Positions 8,852 through 16,093 of a DNA stretch of 64,000 nucleotides are shown piece after piece (within the stretch, counting starts at the first letter, position 1; the number at the start of each line of letters is the position of its first letter). The translations under genes and the position numbers were made by a program. The notes beneath the pieces were generated by a model. That model saw only the letters and a list, made by a program, of their open reading frames with translations. It was not told the origin of the DNA and searched no databases. Origin of the DNA: Gordonibacter faecis (GTDB taxonomy: Bacteria > Actinomycetota > Coriobacteriia > Coriobacteriales > Eggerthellaceae); NCBI RefSeq assembly GCF_030077735.1, contig NZ_JASJEU010000013.1, forward strand, positions 62,001 to 126,000, read 5' to 3'.

Positions 8852-9859
8852 TTACTGCGCGGAATAGGCCGGGTAGAACTGCGACGGGCCCTCGTGCACC
8901 TTCCAGTCGGTGTCAAAGTAGATCTCGCGTACCTGGTCAACCGACAGGCCTCGCGTGGTTTCGGTTTCCGTGTCGCGGGGCGACGTGCCGCGTTCGGCCC
9001 ACATGATGTTGGCACCGGCCTGGCCGCACAGCTGGCTGGGTTCGTGCGTGCAGTTGCCCCGGATGTTCGGGCCCGTGGCAAGTGCCGTTGCTCCGGCATA
9101 GGTGGCCAAGCGCCCGTAGCTGATGTTGCCGAACTCTTCGAACAGCGTGCCGGGTACGGTGTTGCGTCGCATGGCGCCGCTGAAGCCCACCTCGAAGTCG
9201 CGCGCCAACAGGATGAGATCGGCGATCTCTTCGGGCGTGTGTTCAGGGCCGATGGGGTCAATGCAGTTGCCCAGTACCAGGCCCGCGCTCTTGGCGGCTT
9301 CCATGGTTTTGAGGCGGGTTTCCACCTTGCAGCGCGTGTGCACGCCCTCGCCGAGGCGCACCACGTGGTACACGCCCGCGATACCGATGCGCACCAGTTC
9401 ACGCGCGTAATCTTCGTCGAAGTCGGGCACGTTTGCGATCAGCGGCACGTTCGTCTTGAGCGCGGCGCGCACGGCCTGCGCCGTTTCGAGGAACGTTTCT
9501 TCGCCGTAGTGCACGGTGGTTACCAGGTAAAGCGCGTTCGCGCCAGCCGCCTCAATGGCGAGCGCCTCTTCGATAACCTTTTCCAGCGGAATAACTTCAT
9601 GGGTGCGGAAGATCTTGTTCGACGCTGCGAACGAGCAGAACTTGCAGTCGTTCGGGCACGGCGCCGCATCAAGGCCAATGTGCGCGTGAATTTCAGCCTC
9701 GCCGCCGCAGAGCTGCGAGGTAAACGCGCGTCCGGCCTGCTGAATGGCAAAGGCCTCGGGCGAGAGGTTTTTCACCGATAAAAGGGTCATGATCTCCTGC
9801 TTGTTCAGCAAGTTGCCGTCGAGTGCCTTGTTGATGATGTGGATGATTTCGGTATCCAT
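8852..9859 (-). CDS. BioB-like radical SAM enzyme
   Basis: A 335-residue protein with the radical-SAM cluster motif CPNDCKFC (Cys68, Cys72, Cys75) and a barrel with BioB-like features: GEGVHTRCKVETRL, GNCIDPIGPEHTPEEIADL, and a C-terminal GANIMWAERGTSPRD corresponding to the biotin-synthase GAN motif. It generates a 5'-deoxyadenosyl radical; the substrate is unknown. True BioB is likely elsewhere, since the CxxxCxxC neighbourhood (…CSF instead of CPQ) and the C-terminus differ. It converges on the ABC importer, so a role in using the imported compound is possible but unproven. Confidence 0.75.
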   Translation of the reverse strand: MDTEIIHIINKALDGNLLNKQEIMTLLSVKNLSPEAFAIQQAGRAFTSQLCGGEAEIHAHIGLDAAPCPNDCKFCSFAASNKIFRTHEVIPLEKVIEEALAIEAAGANALYLVTTVHYGEETFLETAQAVRAALKTNVPLIANVPDFDEDYARELVRIGIAGVYHVVRLGEGVHTRCKVETRLKTMEAAKSAGLVLGNCIDPIGPEHTPEEIADLILLARDFEVGFSGAMRRNTVPGTLFEEFGNISYGRLATYAGATALATGPNIRGNCTHEPSQLCGQAGANIMWAERGTSPRDTETETTRGLSVDQVREIYFDTDWKVHEGPSQFYPAYSAQ

Positions 9860-10162
9860 ATGCTTCGCGTCCCCTCGCTTGTGTTTGCGGGCGGCGCTCT
9901 CCGGTGGGGGAGGTGCCGCTAACAGCCGTTGTTCTTTGCCACTACTAGACGATATCCATTATAGCGCTCTTCGGGTGTCCACGAAGGCGTTATGCCGGGT
10001 TGTGTGACATCTTGGCTGACATGTGGCAACAAGGTATCCACGCTCATTGCGGGAGCGCTGCCGAAATGAGATCGTGTCTCTCGCGGTGAGGAGCACGGCC
10101 ACGAAGGCCCGGCCGGTCGACCGCCTTGTCATCGGACCGCGCTCCCGCCGCACCACATCGTC
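9860..10162. other. Intergenic region, no gene seen
   Basis: 303 bases between the radical SAM gene (leftward) and a small rightward ORF. It should contain the radical SAM gene promoter; CTAGACGATATCCATTATAG around 9947-9966 is the AT-richest stretch. I looked for TPP, cobalamin and SAM riboswitch hallmarks and saw none. Confidence 0.35.
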
Positions 10163-10426
10163 ATGATAGCCAAGGTTGTTCCCATTGTGGTGTTCATCCT
10201 GTTCGCGATAGTGTTGTTCAACATGGGCGTGTCTACGGCCGACTTCTGGGGCCAGGTGGCGAACAACGCGGCGGCCCTGGCGGGCGCGGGTGCGAATGCA
10301 GTTGAGATCGGCGGCGTGGGCGAGCAGATAGTGAATCCAGCCAATGAAAGTCGTTTTTATGACTTTTGTTACAACTCCTCAGCTTTCGCTTGCGAATATA
10401 TCCCGTCCTGCGCGGGCGCTGTCTAG
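10163..10426 (+). CDS. Possible small membrane protein
   Basis: An 87-residue ORF whose first 22 residues form one hydrophobic segment (VVPIVVFILFAIVLFNMG), followed by an Ala/Gly-rich stretch. Codon use in the first 55 codons is GC3-rich like the neighbours. The last 30 codons change character and include a small hairpin (AAAGTC...GACTTT near 10346), as if the original 3' end had been replaced. It converges on ppk with a four-base overlap. I recognise no family and there is no strong ribosome site. Confidence 0.3.
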   Translation: MIAKVVPIVVFILFAIVLFNMGVSTADFWGQVANNAAALAGAGANAVEIGGVGEQIVNPANESRFYDFCYNSSAFACEYIPSCAGAV

Positions 10427-13098
10427 CGGACGAACTTGCTCAGTACGCGCACGAGCAGGCTGGGCTTGTGTGGCTGGGGCCGCGTGGCCACGGTGGCGCG
10501 CGCCAAGGTGGTGGTCGGTTGCGGGCGCATCGGGGCGGAGGGGCGGCTGGGCGTGGAAGTCGGTGCGGGCTGCGTCCCCTCCACGCTCGCACCCTGTGGG
10601 GCTGCCGCCGTTGTCGTAGGCACCGCCACCGCGCTCGGCACGGCCGCCTCCGCCGTAGCAACGGCCATCTGAGCAGCGGTTTCGCTTGCCTTCGCCGCTG
10701 CTACCGCCACGGCAGCCTGTGCCCTGATCTCCTGAGCAGCCCGTTCGCTTGCATCCATCTCGTTGGTGGCCAGCAGCTGTTCCTCGCGGCGACGGTTCGC
10801 TGAGCGTGCCGCCTCTTCCTCGGCGGCCACCAGACGGCGCTCCTGGGCCCGCCGGATGAAGAACTCCTGCGAGTCGAACAGTATGGTGTCGCCCGCGTCG
10901 TCCTTTTCTGCAAACATGCCAAGTGGCGTGTAGCTCTTGTCGGGCAAGAGTTCACGCAGTTTTGCCGTGTCGCTCAGGCTCACGTCCAGGTAACCGAGAA
11001 TCTGTTCGCGCAGGTCATCATTTAGAACGGGCCAGGCTATCTCGATGCGCTTGTCCATGTTGCGCGTCATGAGGTCGGCGCTCGACAGGTACAGCTTCAT
11101 GCTGTCGCGCGGCCCGAACCCGTAAATGCGGCTGTGCTCCAGCAGCCGGCCGACGATGGACACCACGCGCACGTTTTCGGTCCAGCCTGGCAGCCCTGGC
11201 ACAATGCACGAGATGCCGCGCACAAATAGCGTCACGGGCACGCCGGCCTGCGACGCTTCTACAATCTTTTCGATGACATCCTTGTCGGTGACGGAGTTCG
11301 TTTTGAAGAACAGCCCGCACGGCTCGCCGGCGCGTGCGTGCGCAATCTGCGTGTCGATGCCCGCCAGAATCATGGGCTTGATCTGCAGCGGAGCCACCCA
11401 CATGATGTCGTAGTTGTCCGAGGTGTTCTCCAACCCCATGTTGCGGAAGAATTCCACGGCGTCGCGCCCAAAGGTGGCATCGGTGGTGATGAACGACAGG
11501 TCGGTGTAGAGTTTCGCCGTCTTCTCGTTGTAGTTGCCGGTGCCCAGCTGCGTGATGTGTTGCAGCCCGTGTTCGGTTTGGCGTGTGATGCAGCAGATTT
11601 TCGAGTGTACCTTGAAGTCGCGGAAGCCGTAAATTACCTTGCATCCGGCCTGTTCAAAACGCTGCGACCACTCGATGTTGTTGCTTTCGTCGAAGCGGGC
11701 TCGCAACTCGAACAGCGCCGTGACTTCCTTGCCGTTTTCAGCTGCAGCGATGAGGGCCTCGGCAAGGTGTGACTGGCTGGCCAGGCGATACAGCGTAATC
11801 TTGATGGAGATGACGCTGGGGTCGTTCGCCGCTTCGCGCAGCAGTTGCACGAACGGATCCATGCTTTCGTAGGGGTAGGAGAGTAGCGTTTCGCGTTCCG
11901 TGACCTGCTCGATGACGGAGCGGTTGCGGTCGAGGCACGCTGGCCACTGCGGCGAGAACGGCGGGTTCGTGAGCGCCGCGCGGTCCTTTTCCGGCAGGCG
12001 CGATGCCAGCCCAAATGTGAAGCTCAAGTCGAGCGGCACCGCCGTGGCGTACATCTGGTGGGGTTTCAGGCTAAGGCGCGCGAGCAGCAGTTTCTCCAGC
12101 GTGGCCGATAGCGGGCGTTCGCTTTCCAGCCGCACGGGAGCCAGGCGCGAGCGCTTCTTCAGGATGCGCTTCATGTGCTCGCGGTAGTCCTCGTCGGCTT
12201 CGTCCGAGCCCTCGGTGGCGTCGAGGTCGGCGTTGCGCGTGACGCACACCACGTTCGTATGCTTCACGGCGTACATGCTGAAAATTTCGGCCGCCACCAT
12301 TTCAATGGCGTGTTCCAGCAGGATAAACGGGAAGCCGGTGCCTGGCAGCTCAATCACGCGGTCGCACTGACGGGGCATCGGCACCAGGCCGAGCGTCACC
12401 CCTTCGGCGCCGAGGTTCTTCGCCTTCTTCGCTTCCTTGACGGCGGCTTTGTCTGGCTTATCAGCCTTTTCGGCCTTCGCGTCCTTGTCCGCCTTCGCCG
12501 GTTTCGCGTCCTTTTTCTTGGGGCCGAGGTCCTCGTTTAGGCGCACGACCACATACAAAGCGCCGTTTTCCAGGTGGGGGAAGGGGTGGCGCGAGTTGAT
12601 GATCTGCGGCGAGAGGAACGGCATGACGTTGTCGTGCACGTAGGTTGACAGGAAGGCGCGCTGCTCGTCGTCCAGTTCGTCGGGGCGCAGGTGGCGCACG
12701 CCGCGCTCGCCCAGCAGGCGGCGCACTTCCTCGTAGGTGCGCTCCTGGATGGGGTAGAGCTCGCGGCAGCGCGCGTAGATGGCGTCGAGCTGTTCGGAGG
12801 GCGTCATGCCGGATTTCGAGTCCACGATGTGCTTCTTCACCAGGGACAAGTCGGTCAGGCTGCCCACGCGCACCATGAAGAATTCCTGTAAGTTGCTCCA
12901 GAAGATGGAGATGAAGTTCAGGCGCTCAAGCAGCGGCACCGTTTCGTCGGCGCCTTGGTCGAGCACGCGCTCGTTGAACGTGAGCCACGAAAGTTCGCGA
13001 TTCTGCAGGTAGGGGGCTGCTTTGGTGGGCGCTTGCGCCGCAGGTGTTGGTGCAGCCTGCGTCGTCTCGGTGGCCATGGGTTCTGTCTGGGCGTTCAT
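10423..13098 (-). CDS. ppk1: Polyphosphate kinase 1
   Basis: An 891-residue Ppk1 that makes polyphosphate from ATP. The N domain opens with NRELSWLTFNERVL (33-46). The phosphorylated histidine lies in FKVHSKICCI, with the second active-site His in LEHSRIYGFG; LGTGNYNEKTAKLYTDLSF is the kinase core. Two oddities exceed the usual length of about 690-740: a Lys/Ala/Asp-rich insert (residues 193-229) in the N/H domain, and a C-terminal tail of about 140 residues that is first charged and coiled, then Ala/Pro/Thr-rich. A strong ribosome site (GAAGGGGGAGCT) supports the start. ppx lies just upstream on the same strand. Confidence 0.95.
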   Translation of the reverse strand: MNAQTEPMATETTQAAPTPAAQAPTKAAPYLQNRELSWLTFNERVLDQGADETVPLLERLNFISIFWSNLQEFFMVRVGSLTDLSLVKKHIVDSKSGMTPSEQLDAIYARCRELYPIQERTYEEVRRLLGERGVRHLRPDELDDEQRAFLSTYVHDNVMPFLSPQIINSRHPFPHLENGALYVVVRLNEDLGPKKKDAKPAKADKDAKAEKADKPDKAAVKEAKKAKNLGAEGVTLGLVPMPRQCDRVIELPGTGFPFILLEHAIEMVAAEIFSMYAVKHTNVVCVTRNADLDATEGSDEADEDYREHMKRILKKRSRLAPVRLESERPLSATLEKLLLARLSLKPHQMYATAVPLDLSFTFGLASRLPEKDRAALTNPPFSPQWPACLDRNRSVIEQVTERETLLSYPYESMDPFVQLLREAANDPSVISIKITLYRLASQSHLAEALIAAAENGKEVTALFELRARFDESNNIEWSQRFEQAGCKVIYGFRDFKVHSKICCITRQTEHGLQHITQLGTGNYNEKTAKLYTDLSFITTDATFGRDAVEFFRNMGLENTSDNYDIMWVAPLQIKPMILAGIDTQIAHARAGEPCGLFFKTNSVTDKDVIEKIVEASQAGVPVTLFVRGISCIVPGLPGWTENVRVVSIVGRLLEHSRIYGFGPRDSMKLYLSSADLMTRNMDKRIEIAWPVLNDDLREQILGYLDVSLSDTAKLRELLPDKSYTPLGMFAEKDDAGDTILFDSQEFFIRRAQERRLVAAEEEAARSANRRREEQLLATNEMDASERAAQEIRAQAAVAVAAAKASETAAQMAVATAEAAVPSAVAVPTTTAAAPQGASVEGTQPAPTSTPSRPSAPMRPQPTTTLARATVATRPQPHKPSLLVRVLSKFVR

Positions 13099-13227
13099 AG
13101 CTCCCCCTTCGTCCGGGTTCTTTCGCGCGTTGTGTGATTAACGCCTGCGTGCTGCCCTGTAGTGTGCGCCGCTGGCCGGTGGTAGTGCGGGCGGGCGGCG
13201 GGCGGTGGCCAGGGCGTGAACGCTTTG

Positions 13228-14154
13228 TTAGCCGAGCATGCGTTCCACCAGGTACCCTTCGCGCACGCCGTACTTGCATATATCCAGCCGTTCGGCACCG
13301 AGGTGCTCCATAAGGGTGGCGAGGATGAGACACCCCGGCACCAGCGTGTGGATGCGCTCGGCCGACGCTTTCAGCGCGCAGTGCGCGAACGGGTTGGGAT
13401 CGGTGCGGCACCATTCCAGTATCGCACGAATTTCGGCCGCCGTCATGGATTTAGGCCGGGTGAGCATGCCTTCGGCCTGTGCGCGCATCTTTGCGGCGGC
13501 GCGCACGCTGCCGCCGATGCCGTAGAGCACGGGCGCGCGGTAGGCTTCGGGGTTGGGTAGCGCGGTTAGGAGGTCGCAGGCGGCTGTGGCGATGGCGTCC
13601 ATTTCGTCCGGCGTGGGTAGGATGGCGCTCACGTGCGCGGCGTAAGCCGAAAGCGACCCCAAGGGAAGGCTTATGTTCTGGAATTCGTGGCCGTTGAGCG
13701 CCCGCGTGAGTTCGGTGGAGCCGCCGCCGATGTCCACGAGCGTGCCGTCTTTAAGCGTGCGGTCAAGCGAGGCGCCCACAAACCCCAGGTGCGCCTCGTC
13801 GCGCGCCGAGAGCAAGGTGAGGGGCAGCCCCGAGGCTTCCTCGATGGCGGCTACTACGTCGGTGCAGTTCGACGCGTTGCGCACCACCGCCGTGGCGAAC
13901 ACATCCACCCGCACGCAGTTAAAGTACCGCGCCCGCTTGGCGTGGCCCTTCAGCACGCTTGCCGCCCGCTGCACGCCCACTTCGGTAAACGTTCCATCAG
14001 GCGTTACGAACGCCGAGAGCCCCGCCATCACCTTGTCATTGATGAGGCTCTTGAAGTCCTTCCCGGTATAACAAGCGCGCCGATCATCCTTCACCTCATA
14101 CACCACCAGGCGAATAGTATTCGACCCCAAATCAATAACACCATAATTAGGCAT
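13228..14154 (-). CDS. ppx: Ppx/GppA-family exopolyphosphatase
   Basis: A 308-residue member of the ASKHA phosphatase family that hydrolyses polyphosphate or pppGpp. The phosphate-1 loop is GVIDLGSNTIRLVVYEV near the N-terminus and the second phosphate loop is DIGGGSTEL near residue 140. I chose ATG 14154 (MPNYGVID) with AAGGGTG upstream rather than the ATG five codons earlier. It lies about 130 bases upstream of ppk1 on the same strand, so degradation and synthesis of polyphosphate are probably co-expressed. The length fits the short actinobacterial forms that lack the C-terminal HD domain. Confidence 0.92.
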   Translation of the reverse strand: MPNYGVIDLGSNTIRLVVYEVKDDRRACYTGKDFKSLINDKVMAGLSAFVTPDGTFTEVGVQRAASVLKGHAKRARYFNCVRVDVFATAVVRNASNCTDVVAAIEEASGLPLTLLSARDEAHLGFVGASLDRTLKDGTLVDIGGGSTELTRALNGHEFQNISLPLGSLSAYAAHVSAILPTPDEMDAIATAACDLLTALPNPEAYRAPVLYGIGGSVRAAAKMRAQAEGMLTRPKSMTAAEIRAILEWCRTDPNPFAHCALKASAERIHTLVPGCLILATLMEHLGAERLDICKYGVREGYLVERMLG

Positions 14155-14335
14155 ACCTACACCCTTCATCCGGTAGTTTCATTCTAAGCAAACCACCGAA
14201 TTCCGCAAAGCGTTCCTACCTATCTGGTGTCAAGATTTTACGTTGCCGCTGTGAGTCATACTTATGGTGTCCCAAAAGGGGGATAGGTGTTTATACTGGG
14301 GTGGTGGCGGTTGGGTGCGGTGCGAGGAGGACCTT

Positions 14336-15334
14336 ATGACGGTGAATCGGCAGAAGCTTAAGATGTTGTATCTCATGCAGATGCTTGTGGAGGAAACCGA
14401 CTCTGAGCAGGGGCTCACGATGGGGGATATTCTTGAGCGGCTTGAGGAGCAGGGCATCTCTGCCGAGCGGAAATCCATCTATCGCGACATTGAGGCGCTG
14501 CGTGAATTCGGTCTTGACGTGCGCACCTATCAGCGCGCACCGGTAGAGTACGCCGTCGAGAACCGCGATTTTGCTTTCCCTGAGTTGGTGCTTTTGGTTG
14601 ACGCGGTGCAAAGCTCGCGCTTTTTGACGCAGCGCAAGAGCGACGCGCTGGTGGCGGGCGTGAAGCAGCTGGCGTCGACGCGCCAGCGCGCGCTGCTCGA
14701 CAAGCGCGTGCACGTGGAAGGCCGTATCAAGATGCAGAACGAGTCGGTGTTTTACAGCGTCGACCGCATCCAGGACGCGCTCGCGCGGAAGCGCAAAATC
14801 TCGTTCACTTACTTCAAATACGACGCGGCGAAGAACAAGGTGCCCCAGCATGACGGCAAGCGCTACGTCGAAACGCCGGTGCAGCTGGTGTACGCCGACG
14901 GGTATTACTACCTGGTGGCATTCAACGAAAAGCACGACGGGTTCGCCACGTACCGCGTCGATCGCATGGATCGCATTCGCGTGCTTGACGAGGCGGCGGT
15001 GCGCAACGAGCGCATTGCCACGTTTGACGCGCAGGAGTTGGAGGCGCGCGCGTTTGGCATGTACCGCGGGGAACAAGTTGCGGTAACGCTGCTGGTGAGC
15101 GACGAAGCCATGGGCGCGGTCATCGACCGGTTCGGCCGCGACGTGAAGTCGTCGCCGGCAGGCGAGGGGCAGGCGCACGTGTATGTCACTGTCATGAAGA
15201 GCCCGGCGTTTTTCGGTTGGCTTGTGCAGTTTGGCGACCGCGTACGCGTGGAAAAGCCGCAATCGCTTGCGGAGGAATACCGCGACTATCTGGCCGCCAT
15301 TGTTGCGTCGTATCAAGGGGAGCCGCGTGCCTAG
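14336..15334 (+). CDS. WYL-domain transcriptional regulator
   Basis: A 332-residue regulator with an N-terminal winged HTH (residues about 10-65, GISAERKSIYRDIEAL) and a WYL ligand-binding domain (about 140-230, RKRKISFTYFKY... YADGYYYLVAFNEK). A C-terminal extension of about 90 residues is typical. The start follows GAGGAGGACCTT; an in-frame ATG 24 codons earlier lacks a site and encodes a non-conserved leader. Such proteins often bind nucleotides or nucleic acid and frequently regulate stress or defence genes (family knowledge). Target unknown. Confidence 0.9.
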   Translation: MTVNRQKLKMLYLMQMLVEETDSEQGLTMGDILERLEEQGISAERKSIYRDIEALREFGLDVRTYQRAPVEYAVENRDFAFPELVLLVDAVQSSRFLTQRKSDALVAGVKQLASTRQRALLDKRVHVEGRIKMQNESVFYSVDRIQDALARKRKISFTYFKYDAAKNKVPQHDGKRYVETPVQLVYADGYYYLVAFNEKHDGFATYRVDRMDRIRVLDEAAVRNERIATFDAQELEARAFGMYRGEQVAVTLLVSDEAMGAVIDRFGRDVKSSPAGEGQAHVYVTVMKSPAFFGWLVQFGDRVRVEKPQSLAEEYRDYLAAIVASYQGEPRA

Positions 15335-15801
15335 CCCGCACATGGTAGCTCCCAGGTAGCAGGGTTGCCCAAAGCGAGACGGCCACCATCGTCAAGCACG
15401 GCTTCTATGCCGGTGAGCAGGCTGTTCTCGTCCATGGTGAACACGAGATCGCTCACCGTGCGGCCGATGGCGTACGAACACGGACGGAAACTTTCCCACC
15501 GCAGCGACGGCCCGAACGCGGCCGCAGGCGAGTCGGTGTCTATGCTGCCGAAGAAGAGCGCAAGGTGTGGCGCACGCATGGTAAACACGGCGAGGTCGCA
15601 CGTTTCAAGCCTGAGTATGGTGGGCGCTCCGGGAAGCCAGGCTCTCGCATCCATGTCCCAAAGCGTGAGCACGTCGGCCACGAAAGACCCCTTGAGGGTG
15701 CGTGCCTCGCGCGCATTCTCCGCAATCAGTTCGGCCGCGTCGTCGAACCACCGATGATACAACCGCGCAAACGCCGTAGCCGCATCAACACCCCACGTCA
15801 T
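15331..15801 (-). CDS. Uncharacterised protein, 156 residues
   Basis: A soluble protein of unknown function, converging on the WYL gene with a four-base overlap of stop codons. Codon use is GC3-rich and a ribosome site (GTGAGGGA) sits before the ATG, so it is probably real. Its composition is mixed alpha/beta with several Trp and Phe residues (RLYHRWFDDAAELIAEN, DMDARAWLPG, LRWESFRPCSY), compatible with a small ligand-binding fold, but I recognise no family. Confidence 0.6.
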   Translation of the reverse strand: MTWGVDAATAFARLYHRWFDDAAELIAENAREARTLKGSFVADVLTLWDMDARAWLPGAPTILRLETCDLAVFTMRAPHLALFFGSIDTDSPAAAFGPSLRWESFRPCSYAIGRTVSDLVFTMDENSLLTGIEAVLDDGGRLALGNPATWELPCAG

Positions 15802-15932
15802 CGCGCATCCCTCACATACAGATCAACATAAGAATAGTAATAGGTAACAAACTGTCGCGCTGGTTCATACATGATGCCTCCCTTGGGTTTGTGGGTGTGG
15901 CGAGCATCATACGTAAAAGTTTCTTTGCGCCT

Positions 15933-15948
15933 GTCCCATCTGTGGGAC
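15933..15948. promoter_or_regulatory. Palindrome GTCCCA-TCTG-TGGGAC (site A)
   Basis: A perfect 6-4-6 inverted repeat upstream of the NERD-protein gene and its short leader ORF. The same palindrome with another centre (CTAA) occurs at 24509-24524 upstream of an unrelated small gene, and TGGGAC occurs twice at 28154-28170 in front of a third. The recurrence upstream of genes and the symmetry point to an operator for one dimeric regulator. Confidence 0.55.
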
Positions 15949-16010
15949 GTGTGGAAGATTTTCCGCGTGTAGACTTTTCCTCACTTGAAAGCTTGGGGAA
16001 AGGTAAAGAT

Positions 16011-16085
16011 ATGAGTAAAAAGATAATCTGTCCTGTTCAACTCATTGTATTAGTAGGTAATGCACGTACTTATACGGTTGGTTAG
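16011..16085 (+). CDS. Possible 24-residue leader ORF
   Basis: ATG at 16011 is preceded by GGGGAAAGGTAAAGAT, a better ribosome site than that of the following gene. It encodes MSKKIICPVQLIVLVGNART... and ends eight bases before the NERD gene start, a spacing that would allow translational coupling. No family is recognisable at this length. Confidence 0.3.
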   Translation: MSKKIICPVQLIVLVGNARTYTVG

Positions 16086-16093
16086 GGGCAGAC

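Noticed and set aside
9860..10162. Riboswitch upstream of the radical SAM gene
   Set aside because: No TPP, cobalamin or SAM consensus core could be seen; a covariance-model search would be needed to exclude one fully.
15891..16085. 64-codon ORF starting at 15891
   Set aside because: It spans the GTCCCA palindrome and promoter region. Only its last 25 codons, from the ATG at 16011, have a ribosome site.
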